From: Klebsiella pneumoniae
GTDB taxonomy: Bacteria > Pseudomonadota > Gammaproteobacteria > Pseudomonadales > Azotimanducaceae
DNA length: 6,113 nt
NCBI GenBank assembly: GCA_945878745.1
Contig: CAMDVY010000196.1
Location: 1-6,113 of the forward strand
Direction: 5' to 3'
Below are positions 1-4,924 of this stretch, piece after piece (within the stretch, counting starts at the first letter, position 1; every line of letters begins with the position of its first letter). The notes under the pieces were generated by a model. The model was not told the origin of the DNA, ran no database searches, and saw nothing but the letters and a program-made list of their open reading frames with translations. The position numbers were made by a program, and so were the translations under genes.

Positions 1-142
1 GCACGTTGTAGACATGCCCGCACTGGTTGCAGTGCACGATGATGAACCAGGGCTGTTTGGCGAGGGATCGCTCCTTGCTGTCTTTCGAAACGATGTGATC
101 AACGCCTGCAACACCACACTTCGGGCAAACCGGCTCGCTCAT
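1..142 (-). CDS. Small zinc-ribbon protein, partial (C-terminus beyond left edge)
   Basis: Reading leftward from an ATG at 142-140, the first 47 codons are open to the window edge. The visible peptide has two zinc-binding knuckles: CPKCG at residues 6-10 and CNQCG at 38-42, the latter followed by HVY. Between them lies a basic stretch (SKDSKERS, about 19-26) and a hydrophobic PWFIIVHC strand. A CxxC pair, a spacer of about 28 residues and a second CxxC is the layout of a zinc ribbon, so one bound Zn is likely; DNA, RNA or protein binding cannot be told apart. The start lies one base after the cysE stop codon, so it is probably co-transcribed and perhaps translationally coupled with cysE; no strong Shine-Dalgarno is seen. 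I do not recognise a named family. The gene is cut by the window, so length and any further domain are unknown. Confidence 0.72.
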   Translation of the reverse strand, partial: MSEPVCPKCGVAGVDHIVSKDSKERSLAKQPWFIIVHCNQCGHVYNV

Positions 143-143
143 T

Positions 144-995
144 TCATTCGAACCACTGGTCCATGTCCATGGCGGGCTGATGGGCAGCATGGGTTGATAC
201 GACTTTGGCGGGCACCCCGGCCACGGTCGTGTGCGGCGGCACGTCTTCGAGAACCACACTGCCAGCACCGACCTTTGCGCAGGTACCCACTTCGATATTG
301 CCGATGATCTTGGCACCCGCCGCCAGCAGGACACCGCGTCGGATCTTTGGATGACGGTCGCCGCTGGTCTTGCCCGTGCCGCCCAGGGTCACGGAATGCA
401 GGATCGACACATCGTCTTCAATCACCGCAGTTTCTCCGACCACAATACCAGTGGCGTGATCAAGCATGATGCCTGAGCCAATTTGCGCGGCCGGGTGAAT
501 ATCGACGCCGAGCGTTGCACTGATCTGGTTCTGGAAAAAACGTGCCAGCGTCTGGCGACCTTCATGCCAGAGCCAATGCGCAACCCGATAGGATTGCAGT
601 GCATGAAAACCCTTGAAGAACAGGAAGGGGGTCGACAGGTCTTCACATGCCGGGTCACGGGCGTAGGTTGCCACCACGTCGATTTGCGCAGCCGCAAGAA
701 TTGATGGGTCCGCTTCCAGCGCCTGGCTGATGACGTCGCGAATCAGCATGGTCGGCAGCATCGGATTTTCCAGCTTGCTGGCCAATCGGAAGCTCAGGGC
801 TGCCCCAAACGTTGGATGGTTCAGGATGGTGGCATGGAAGTAGCTGCCCAGGATGGGTTCTTCGAGCGCCTTGCGTTCGGCTTCGCCGCGCATGAGCGGC
901 CACAGATCCTCAGGTTTGCTCAGTCGTGCGGTCTTGTGGCCCGGTAGCGACTGGCGAAGGACTTCGCGAAAACGATGTTCTGGCGGATTGGTCAT
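144..995 (-). CDS. cysE: Serine O-acetyltransferase
   Basis: Transfers acetyl from acetyl-CoA to L-serine, giving O-acetylserine, the first committed step of cysteine synthesis in the cytoplasm. With the ATG at 995 the protein is 283 residues (E. coli CysE has 273). Residues about 1-160 form the helical N-terminal domain. A left-handed beta-helix of hexapeptide repeats follows, with VDIHPAA near 164-170, LDHATGIVVGETA near 178-190, GGTGKTSGDRHPK near 205-217 and AGVPAKVV near 259-266. D165, D179, H180 and H215 align with the catalytic or substrate-binding D143, D157, H158 and H193 of E. coli. A GTG nine bases upstream (1004) would add three residues; I chose ATG because neither has a strong ribosome site and ATG is the commoner start. 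The C-terminus ends MDQWFE, lacking the extended tail ending in Ile by which E. coli CysE docks into CysK. It heads a probable operon with the zinc-ribbon gene. Confidence 0.96.
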   Translation of the reverse strand: MTNPPEHRFREVLRQSLPGHKTARLSKPEDLWPLMRGEAERKALEEPILGSYFHATILNHPTFGAALSFRLASKLENPMLPTMLIRDVISQALEADPSILAAAQIDVVATYARDPACEDLSTPFLFFKGFHALQSYRVAHWLWHEGRQTLARFFQNQISATLGVDIHPAAQIGSGIMLDHATGIVVGETAVIEDDVSILHSVTLGGTGKTSGDRHPKIRRGVLLAAGAKIIGNIEVGTCAKVGAGSVVLEDVPPHTTVAGVPAKVVSTHAAHQPAMDMDQWFE

Positions 996-1140
996 GCTGC
1001 CCACGTTTGGCTACCCACGGTTGCTGGCATTTGCCCATTGGCATGTTCGAGGCCCGGAAGCCTAGCATGCACGTGCGCGATGATGCACTTTTGTCACAAC
1101 CTGCTAACGTGCCGCAGGGTTCACTGCATTGTGCAGTTAC
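996..1140. promoter_or_regulatory. cysE upstream region, no clear promoter
   Basis: This non-coding stretch must contain the cysE promoter (minus strand), unless transcription starts inside the REP cluster. On the minus strand I see TGCTAGGCT at about 1069-1061, an extended -10-like string, but no good -35 element at 16-18 bp spacing. A TTGTGACA string lies too far upstream (about 29 bp) to pair with it. No convincing known operator is recognised. The assignment as a regulatory region is by position only. Confidence 0.25.
1123..1137. repeat. Perfect short dyad, 6-bp arms
   Basis: ACTGCA-TTG-TGCAGT is a perfect inverted repeat with 6-bp arms and a 3-base centre, ending three bases before the first REP-like unit. 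It lies about 130 bases upstream of the cysE start. It could be an operator for a dimeric regulator or a small hairpin. Arms of this length also occur by chance, so no function is assigned. Confidence 0.3.
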
Positions 1141-1227
1141 TGTAGGAGCGGTCTCCTGACCGCGATCTGGATTTCGCGAACAGGATTGCGAATCTCTCAG
1201 AATCGCGATCAGGAGATCGCTCCTGCA
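1141..1227. repeat. REP-like inverted pair 1 (two hairpin units)
   Basis: Two 26-base units face each other: 1141-1166 on the plus strand and 1202-1227 on the minus strand, separated by 35 bases. They agree at 23 of 26 positions. Each has a GTAG/GCAG head, then GGA, then a perfect 6-bp hairpin with a four-base loop: GCGGTC-TCCT-GACCGC at 1148-1163, and GCGATC-AGGA-GATCGC at 1205-1220 (plus-strand reading). Two of the three differences between units are the two sides of one stem pair (G-C in one, A-T in the other), so pairing is kept. A GTAG head beside a hairpin, with units in inverted pairs, is the known form of gammaproteobacterial REP/BIME elements mobilised by RAYT transposases. No RAYT gene lies in this window. 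Confidence 0.75.
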
Positions 1228-1275
1228 GGTGGTTGATCATCCTGACGCCTCCCACTGGCGGGTGATCCCGAGCGC

Positions 1276-1346
1276 CCGTAGGCGCGGTCTCCTAACGATT
1301 GTTTTTTTGGAGGAGCCGGGATCGCGACCAGGAGAGCGCCCCCACG
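1276..1346. repeat. REP-like inverted pair 2, degraded
   Basis: A second pair of the same family as the preceding repeat. The plus-strand unit (about 1276-1299) has the GTAG head and GCGGTCTCCT, but has lost three bases and changed one G to A in the second half of its stem, so the unit hairpin is broken. The minus-strand unit (1346-1321) aligns without gaps to the intact unit at 20 of 26 positions; its head reads GTGG and its stem has a C/T mismatch and a G/T wobble. Between the units lies a run of seven T at 1302-1308. Additional pairings are possible: GCGCC/GGCGC at 1272-1276 and 1281-1285, and GATCCCG/CGGGATC at 1264-1270 and 1317-1323. It ends 55 bases before the nadK start. Confidence 0.6.
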
Positions 1347-1370
1347 AGGCGGACAAACCCGTGGGGTTTT
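1340..1370 (+). terminator. Terminator-like hairpin in the nadK leader region
   Basis: CCCCACG at 1340-1346 pairs perfectly with CGTGGGG at 1360-1366 across a 13-base loop and is followed by TTTT (1367-1370). This resembles a weak intrinsic terminator for rightward transcription. No gene upstream is transcribed in that direction, so it either blocks stray transcription from the REP region or lies in the nadK 5' leader as an attenuator. The left arm overlaps the end of the last REP-like unit, so it may only be a by-product of that repeat. The T run is short. Confidence 0.25.
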
Positions 1371-1401
1371 GATAAACGCAGAGCAGGAGCTAAGGCACAC
1401 G

Positions 1402-2283
1402 ATGTTCAGCACGGTTGGCGTAGTGGCACGCGTGGGGAGTGACCTGGTCCGCGACAGCACCTTGGCGGTGGTAACGACGCTGCGTGCGCGAAAGGTTGGT
1501 GTTGTCGTCGAAACGGCTACCGCCACGATGCTTGGCAACCCAGCTGGCATCAGTGCGGTCGCGCGCGCCGAACTCGGTTTGCGCAGCGATCTGGTGGTGG
1601 TGATCGGCGGTGACGGCAGTCTGCTTGGCGTGGCTCGCGACCTGTGTCATGCGGGCAAACCCGTGGTCGGGGTGAATCGGGGTGGCCTGGGATTCCTCGC
1701 TGGCATCTCGCCTGAAGTGATCGATGCTGAATTGAACCGTGTTCTGGATGGTGAGTTTGCTTCGGAAGACCACTTCCTGCTGCATGCCGAGACCATGCGA
1801 GGCACCGCGGCAGCAGGCGGTTCGCTGGCACTGAACGATGTCGTTGTGCATGCCGGTGGTGTGTCGCACATGCTGGAGTTCAGCGTGTACGTGAACGATG
1901 AATGGGTTTATGACCAGCGCGGAGACGGACTCATCATTGCGTCTCCCACCGGATCAACCGCGTATTCGCTGTCGGCCGGTGGACCGATCATGCATCCAAG
2001 CCTGAATGCGATCGCCATCGTGCCCATGTTTCCCCATACCCTCACGTCACGCCCGCTTGTGGTGTCCGGCGATTCGGAAATCCGGGTCGTGATCAAGAAT
2101 GCAGGGTCCACACAACCCAAGGCCAGTTGTGATTCCCAGGTTCATCTGGACCTGACCAGCAGCGATGTACTGCGGATTCGCAAACATCCTGCGTCCTTGC
2201 GCATGCTGTTCCCGATCGGGCACAGCTTCTACGGATCGTGCCGGTCCAAACTGGACTGGGCGACTCGACTGGGTGGCGGCTGA
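1402..2283 (+). CDS. nadK: NAD kinase
   Basis: Phosphorylates NAD+ with ATP (or polyphosphate in some family members) to NADP+ in the cytoplasm. The 293-residue product matches the 292 of E. coli NadK. Family landmarks in order: the GGDGS motif at 69-73 with the catalytic Asp at 71; NRGGLGFLAG at 92-101; LND at 144-146, the NAD-binding NE/D motif; DGLIIASPTGSTAY from 175, running into SLSAGGP to 195; and PMFPHTL at 208-214. The C-terminal LDWATRL resembles the LGWSKKL end of the E. coli protein. I chose the ATG at 1402, preceded by AAGG at a normal distance. An in-frame TTG at 1369 would add 11 residues without family resemblance and would start inside the terminator-like hairpin. It appears monocistronic, and its last 55 bases overlap the convergent mocA gene. 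Confidence 0.97.
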   Translation: MFSTVGVVARVGSDLVRDSTLAVVTTLRARKVGVVVETATATMLGNPAGISAVARAELGLRSDLVVVIGGDGSLLGVARDLCHAGKPVVGVNRGGLGFLAGISPEVIDAELNRVLDGEFASEDHFLLHAETMRGTAAAGGSLALNDVVVHAGGVSHMLEFSVYVNDEWVYDQRGDGLIIASPTGSTAYSLSAGGPIMHPSLNAIAIVPMFPHTLTSRPLVVSGDSEIRVVIKNAGSTQPKASCDSQVHLDLTSSDVLRIRKHPASLRMLFPIGHSFYGSCRSKLDWATRLGGG

Positions 2284-2828
2284 TCGACGTCAAGCAGGAT
2301 CCCTTCGTCATTCACATCGATGAGGATCGATTGTTTCGTGCCTAGAATGGCGCGAGCGCCCTGGTCGCCGGTCAAGTGACTCAGTGCGGGCAGATGGGTT
2401 GCACCAAAGCAAACCGGATGACCACGTTGGCCCTTGAAGATGGGCACCAGGACATCCTCGGGCGACATTAGTCGCGCGCGAGCGATCAGTGCCTGAAGTG
2501 TTTCTGCTTTGAGATAAGGCATGTCGGCCAGCCCGACAAACGTTTGGTCCCAGTGCAGATCGGTGGCGCCGGCCGCCAGCGAACGTCCCATGCCGAGGTC
2601 GGCATCGGCAGCAACGATCAGTTCATCCCTGGGTCGCAGGTTGATGCCAAGCGAGGCGAGCAAATCCTCGTCTCGTGGAGAGACAACAATTCTGATGGCG
2701 GTGAAAGCCTGCTGAAAGAGGCGGGTTGTGGTGGCCAGCATGCTCAGCCCGCTGGGCAGCACGTGACGACGTTTGTCACCACCGAACCGTCGACTGCGTC
2801 CCGCTGCCAGTACGATCGCCCCGATCAT
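2229..2828 (-). CDS. mocA: MocA-type molybdenum cofactor cytidylyltransferase (nucleotidyltransferase family)
   Basis: Probably transfers CMP from CTP onto molybdopterin to make the dinucleotide cofactor (MCD) used by xanthine-oxidase-family enzymes; cytoplasmic. The 199-residue protein starts with the nucleotide-binding signature LAAGRSRRFGGDK (7-19). It then has LGMGRSLAAG (78-87), GLADMPYL (99-106) with metal-binding D102, GHPVCFG (136-142) and LTGDQGAR (152-159). These are the hallmarks of the MocA/MobA-like family, here with the GHP and GDQGAR segments typical of MocA. The usual acidic DIDTPED ending is replaced by DVDQPPPSR. Its last 17 codons are antisense to the end of nadK. It follows xdhC after 30 bases, with only a weak ribosome site (GAAGA about 15 bases upstream), and is probably co-transcribed with it. 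MobA-type guanylyl or purine-catabolism relatives are less likely given the XdhC neighbour. Confidence 0.87.
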   Translation of the reverse strand: MIGAIVLAAGRSRRFGGDKRRHVLPSGLSMLATTTRLFQQAFTAIRIVVSPRDEDLLASLGINLRPRDELIVAADADLGMGRSLAAGATDLHWDQTFVGLADMPYLKAETLQALIARARLMSPEDVLVPIFKGQRGHPVCFGATHLPALSHLTGDQGARAILGTKQSILIDVNDEGILLDVDQPPPSRVAQSSLDRHDP

Positions 2829-2858
2829 GGCGATCTGAACGCTATCTTCGTTGACGCG

Positions 2859-3899
2859 CTAACCGGCACCCACCTGCTCACTCACCTTCTCACTCACCTT
2901 CTCACTCATTTGGGCACCAACTGCCTCAAGAGCCTGTGCCGCACGACCATGACGGACGGCGGTGATTTCAGCCAGGATAGCGATGGCGATTTCCGGCGGT
3001 GTGCGCGAACCGATGGGCAGACCAATGGGTGCGCGCAGTCGGGCCAGTTCGGCATCGGTGATGTCCAGGGCCTTGAGGCGCACCCGTCGATTGGCTGAGG
3101 TGCGCGTCGAACCCATCGCGCCGATATAAAACGCATCTGTTTTCAGGGCTTCCATCAGCCCCATATCGTCGATGCGTGGATCGTGGGTCAGCGCGACGAT
3201 CGCAGAGGCCTGATCGTGTGCATACAGACGCACCGCATCGTCCGGCATATCGGTTATCTTGCGGATGCCGTCGCCCGGGAAGTCTGCGAGCAGATGATCG
3301 CGTGGATCACAGACCGTGATTTCGAAATCCAGTGACTGGGCCATATGTGCCAGGTACTGGGACACCATACCGGCGCCGATGATGAACAGCTGCAGGCGGG
3401 GTCCGAGGGTTTGCCGCAGAATCTGGTTGTTGGCGTCCCACTGCAAGGGTGTGAAGAGATCGGTGGCCGATGCAGAGAACTGACCACTGTGCAGATTCAC
3501 TTCGCGCGCGACGGTGTGCCGCGCCTCCAGCTGGCCGGCGAGCAGATCAAAATGAGCCTGGGCCAGGCTGCCGGGTTTGTGCGGTTCGACAATGATGTCG
3601 AGTTGGCCGCCACACGGCAGACCCAGGCGCTCGGTTTCTTCCGCGGTGATGCCATATTTGAAGAACTGCGGATGATCGGCCGCCAGTTCGCCCTGGGTCA
3701 GCTTGTCGAGCAGATCATCTTCGACACAACCTCCAGAGAGCGAGCCGACGACGTGCCCACCTTTGTTACAGGCGAACAATGAGCCTACCGGACGGGGGGA
3801 TGAACCCCAGGTTGCGACCACGGTTGCCAGCCAGCAGTTTTCACCGGCCTTGAGCCAATCGCGCACACTGCGCAGTACTTCGAGATCCACCGCCTGCAT
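2859..3899 (-). CDS. xdhC: XdhC/CoxI family molybdenum hydroxylase maturation factor
   Basis: XdhC proteins bind molybdenum cofactor, support its sulfuration and insert it into xanthine-dehydrogenase-type enzymes. This 346-residue protein has both family domains. The N-terminal XdhC/CoxI domain shows CWLATVVATWGSSPRPVGS (22-40), GGCVEDD (56-62) and LPCGGQLDIIVEP (94-106), with conserved Cys58 and Cys96. The C-terminal Rossmann domain shows LFIIGAGMVS (171-180, glycine motif 175-177), VCDPRD (196-201), THDPRIDD (238-245), YIGAMGS (258-264) and IGLPIGSRTPPEIA (292-305). The start is ATG at 3899 with AGGA about 10 bases upstream. The last residues (331-346) are a repeat-built tail, SEKV-SEKV-SEQV-GAG, not part of the family core. 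mocA lies downstream with a 30-base gap, a common pairing. No hydroxylase gene is in the window, so the target enzyme is unknown. Confidence 0.92.
   Translation of the reverse strand: MQAVDLEVLRSVRDWLKAGENCWLATVVATWGSSPRPVGSLFACNKGGHVVGSLSGGCVEDDLLDKLTQGELAADHPQFFKYGITAEETERLGLPCGGQLDIIVEPHKPGSLAQAHFDLLAGQLEARHTVAREVNLHSGQFSASATDLFTPLQWDANNQILRQTLGPRLQLFIIGAGMVSQYLAHMAQSLDFEITVCDPRDHLLADFPGDGIRKITDMPDDAVRLYAHDQASAIVALTHDPRIDDMGLMEALKTDAFYIGAMGSTRTSANRRVRLKALDITDAELARLRAPIGLPIGSRTPPEIAIAILAEITAVRHGRAAQALEAVGAQMSEKVSEKVSEQVGAG
2871..2906 (-). repeat. Three tandem 12-bp units in the xdhC 3' end
   Basis: On the plus strand the unit is CACCTTCTCACT, present at 2883-2894 and 2895-2906. A first copy at 2871-2882 differs by one base (CACCTGCTCACT). 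The unit is a multiple of three, so in xdhC it encodes SEKV, SEKV and SEQV just before the terminal GAG. Slippage here would change tail length by four residues without breaking the frame. Confidence 0.9.
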
Positions 3900-3974
3900 C
3901 GCTGGTATTCCTGAACTAAACAGTCGACTAGAATTCTACCACCACGTATCGAGCTGCCTGCTAATGGATTCCCG
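3900..3974. promoter_or_regulatory. Divergent xdhC / rhomboid intergenic region with symmetric -10-like palindrome
   Basis: Both flanking genes start from this 75-base gap, so it should hold both promoters. TAGAATTCTA at 3929-3938 is a perfect 10-bp palindrome. It gives TAGAAT, one base off the sigma-70 -10 consensus, on the plus strand at 3929-3934 and on the minus strand at 3938-3933. Starts about seven bases beyond each would fall near 3941 for the rhomboid gene and near 3926 for xdhC, giving short leaders in both directions. I see no good -35 hexamer at 17 bp on either side, so promoter identity is an inference. Confidence 0.35.
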
Positions 3975-4835
3975 ATGATTCGGGCGCTGGTTCTTCCTGT
4001 TGTCGCGGAAACCGGAACCTTTGTCGAGGCGCTGCGCAACGCCGGGGTGCCCGTGCGCAGCTTTGAAGAGCAGGGGCAAGTCATTCTGGAAGTACCCGAT
4101 GACCGCACGGCGGGTCTGGTGCGACAGCTCCATTCGGGCTGGAGTCGTGGCGAACGAAGCTGGGCGAAGGGGGTACAACCGGCACCCGAGGGCATCAACT
4201 GGCGAGCGATCGTTTCTGGTGCGCGGCAGTATCCCGGCGTTGCAGTCTTGCTGCTCATCACCTTCGCGGTTTACCCCTGGGTGATTTCGCTGGCCGATGG
4301 TGAGTTGAATGCACTGTCGGCGCTGATGCTGATCGTCAATGTTGAAGGTGGGAACGATGTCTCGCTGACACGGCTGGCGCAGGACTTCGAACCCTGGCGC
4401 TGGTTGACGCCGGTGTTCATCCATTTCTCCTTCATGCACATTGCCTTCAACGCGGCCGTGATCTTCGAATTCGGCAGGCGTATTGAAGTGGCTCAAGGCA
4501 CCGTCATCTTCCTGCTGCTGGCCATCATCACGGGCGTGCTGTCCAACCTCGTTCAGGTGCTCACCGGGTTGGGGCCTCTGTTTGGCGGGCTCTCGGGTGT
4601 GGGTTATGCACTGCTGGGCTATATCCTGGTGCGTCAGAAGTTCGATCCGCAGAACAAGGCCTGGGCCATGCACCCATCGGTCGCGCTGTCGATGCTGGTT
4701 TTCCTCGTGCTGTTCAGTACCGGCATCACCGAGTCGTTTGGCATGCAGGTCGCCAATGGGGCACACTGGGGCGGACTTGTCAGCGGCGGCTTGCTCAGTC
4801 TGCTGGCGGGAGCACCGAAGTCGCGGCCGACCTGA
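3975..4835 (+). CDS. glpG: Rhomboid family intramembrane serine protease, GlpG type
   Basis: Cleaves transmembrane segments of membrane proteins within the inner membrane. The 286-residue protein has a soluble N-terminal region (about 1-75) like the GlpG cytoplasmic domain, then six likely membrane segments beginning with GVAVLLLITFAVYPWVI (88-104). Active-site landmarks are all present: HFSFMHIAFN with H150, H155 and N159 (oxyanion side); GLSGVGYALLGY with nucleophile S207; and ANGAHWGG with base H264. These correspond to H145, H150, N154, S201 and H254 of E. coli GlpG, so it should be catalytically active. No strong Shine-Dalgarno precedes the ATG at 3975; the start is supported by a complete N-terminal domain. 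The gene is divergent from xdhC. pepN follows after 85 bases and could be read through from it. The glpG symbol rests on resemblance, not on a glp operon context. Confidence 0.93.
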   Translation: MIRALVLPVVAETGTFVEALRNAGVPVRSFEEQGQVILEVPDDRTAGLVRQLHSGWSRGERSWAKGVQPAPEGINWRAIVSGARQYPGVAVLLLITFAVYPWVISLADGELNALSALMLIVNVEGGNDVSLTRLAQDFEPWRWLTPVFIHFSFMHIAFNAAVIFEFGRRIEVAQGTVIFLLLAIITGVLSNLVQVLTGLGPLFGGLSGVGYALLGYILVRQKFDPQNKAWAMHPSVALSMLVFLVLFSTGITESFGMQVANGAHWGGLVSGGLLSLLAGAPKSRPT

Positions 4836-4846
4836 ACGATCATCCT

Positions 4847-4924
4847 GTGTGCCTGCGCAAATACCTGAGTGAAACAGTGGATCGCCGGGTCATCGCGATC
4901 ATCATGGAAAAGGAACCAACATGA
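4847..4924 (+). CDS. Possible 25-residue micro-ORF overlapping the pepN start
   Basis: A GTG at 4847 opens a 25-codon frame that ends with TGA at 4922-4924, overlapping the pepN ATG (4921-4923) as ATGA. The peptide would begin MCLRKYLSETVDRR, continue through the hydrophobic VIAIIM and end EKEPT. The frame differs from both glpG and pepN and stays open upstream into the glpG end. Against it: GTG start, no Shine-Dalgarno in front, and only 85 bases of gap to work with. In favour: the exact stop-start overlap typical of translational coupling, and plausible codon use. I do not recognise the peptide. It may be a coupled leader or only chance. Confidence 0.22.
   Translation: MCLRKYLSETVDRRVIAIIMEKEPT

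Noticed and set aside
483..704. Plus-strand open frames inside cysE (positions 231-476 and 483-704)
   Set aside because: They are antisense to conserved acetyltransferase sequence and have no supporting features.
1062..1097. Eleven-codon minus-strand ORF ending in Cys, as a possible cysteine-sensing leader peptide for cysE
   Set aside because: It has a GTG start, a single Cys codon and no following attenuator hairpin. It is too short to distinguish from chance.
1390..1869. Minus-strand open frames within nadK (159, 93 and 74 codons)
   Set aside because: They lie wholly or mainly antisense to the NAD kinase catalytic core, lack ribosome sites and family features, and overlap one another in different frames.
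2544..3098. Plus-strand open frame (184 codons) spanning the mocA-xdhC junction, with a THLL repeat
   Set aside because: The repeat is the antisense reading of the xdhC tail repeat, and both underlying minus-strand genes have clear family motifs.
3936..4766. Minus-strand open frame (276 codons) antisense to the rhomboid gene
   Set aside because: Its translation is rich in H, Q and R with no membrane or domain pattern, and the rhomboid motifs on the plus strand account for the region.
4880..4900. GATCGC/GCGATC inverted repeat (6-bp arms, 9-base loop) before pepN, as a terminator after the rhomboid gene
   Set aside because: No T run follows it, and the stem is short and close to the pepN ribosome site. 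It is more likely incidental.
4743..4924. Frameshift in the rhomboid gene, with its true C-terminus continuing in the micro-ORF frame
   Set aside because: The rhomboid protein already ends at the usual place after its last membrane segment, with intact catalytic residues, and the downstream frame does not resemble a rhomboid tail.
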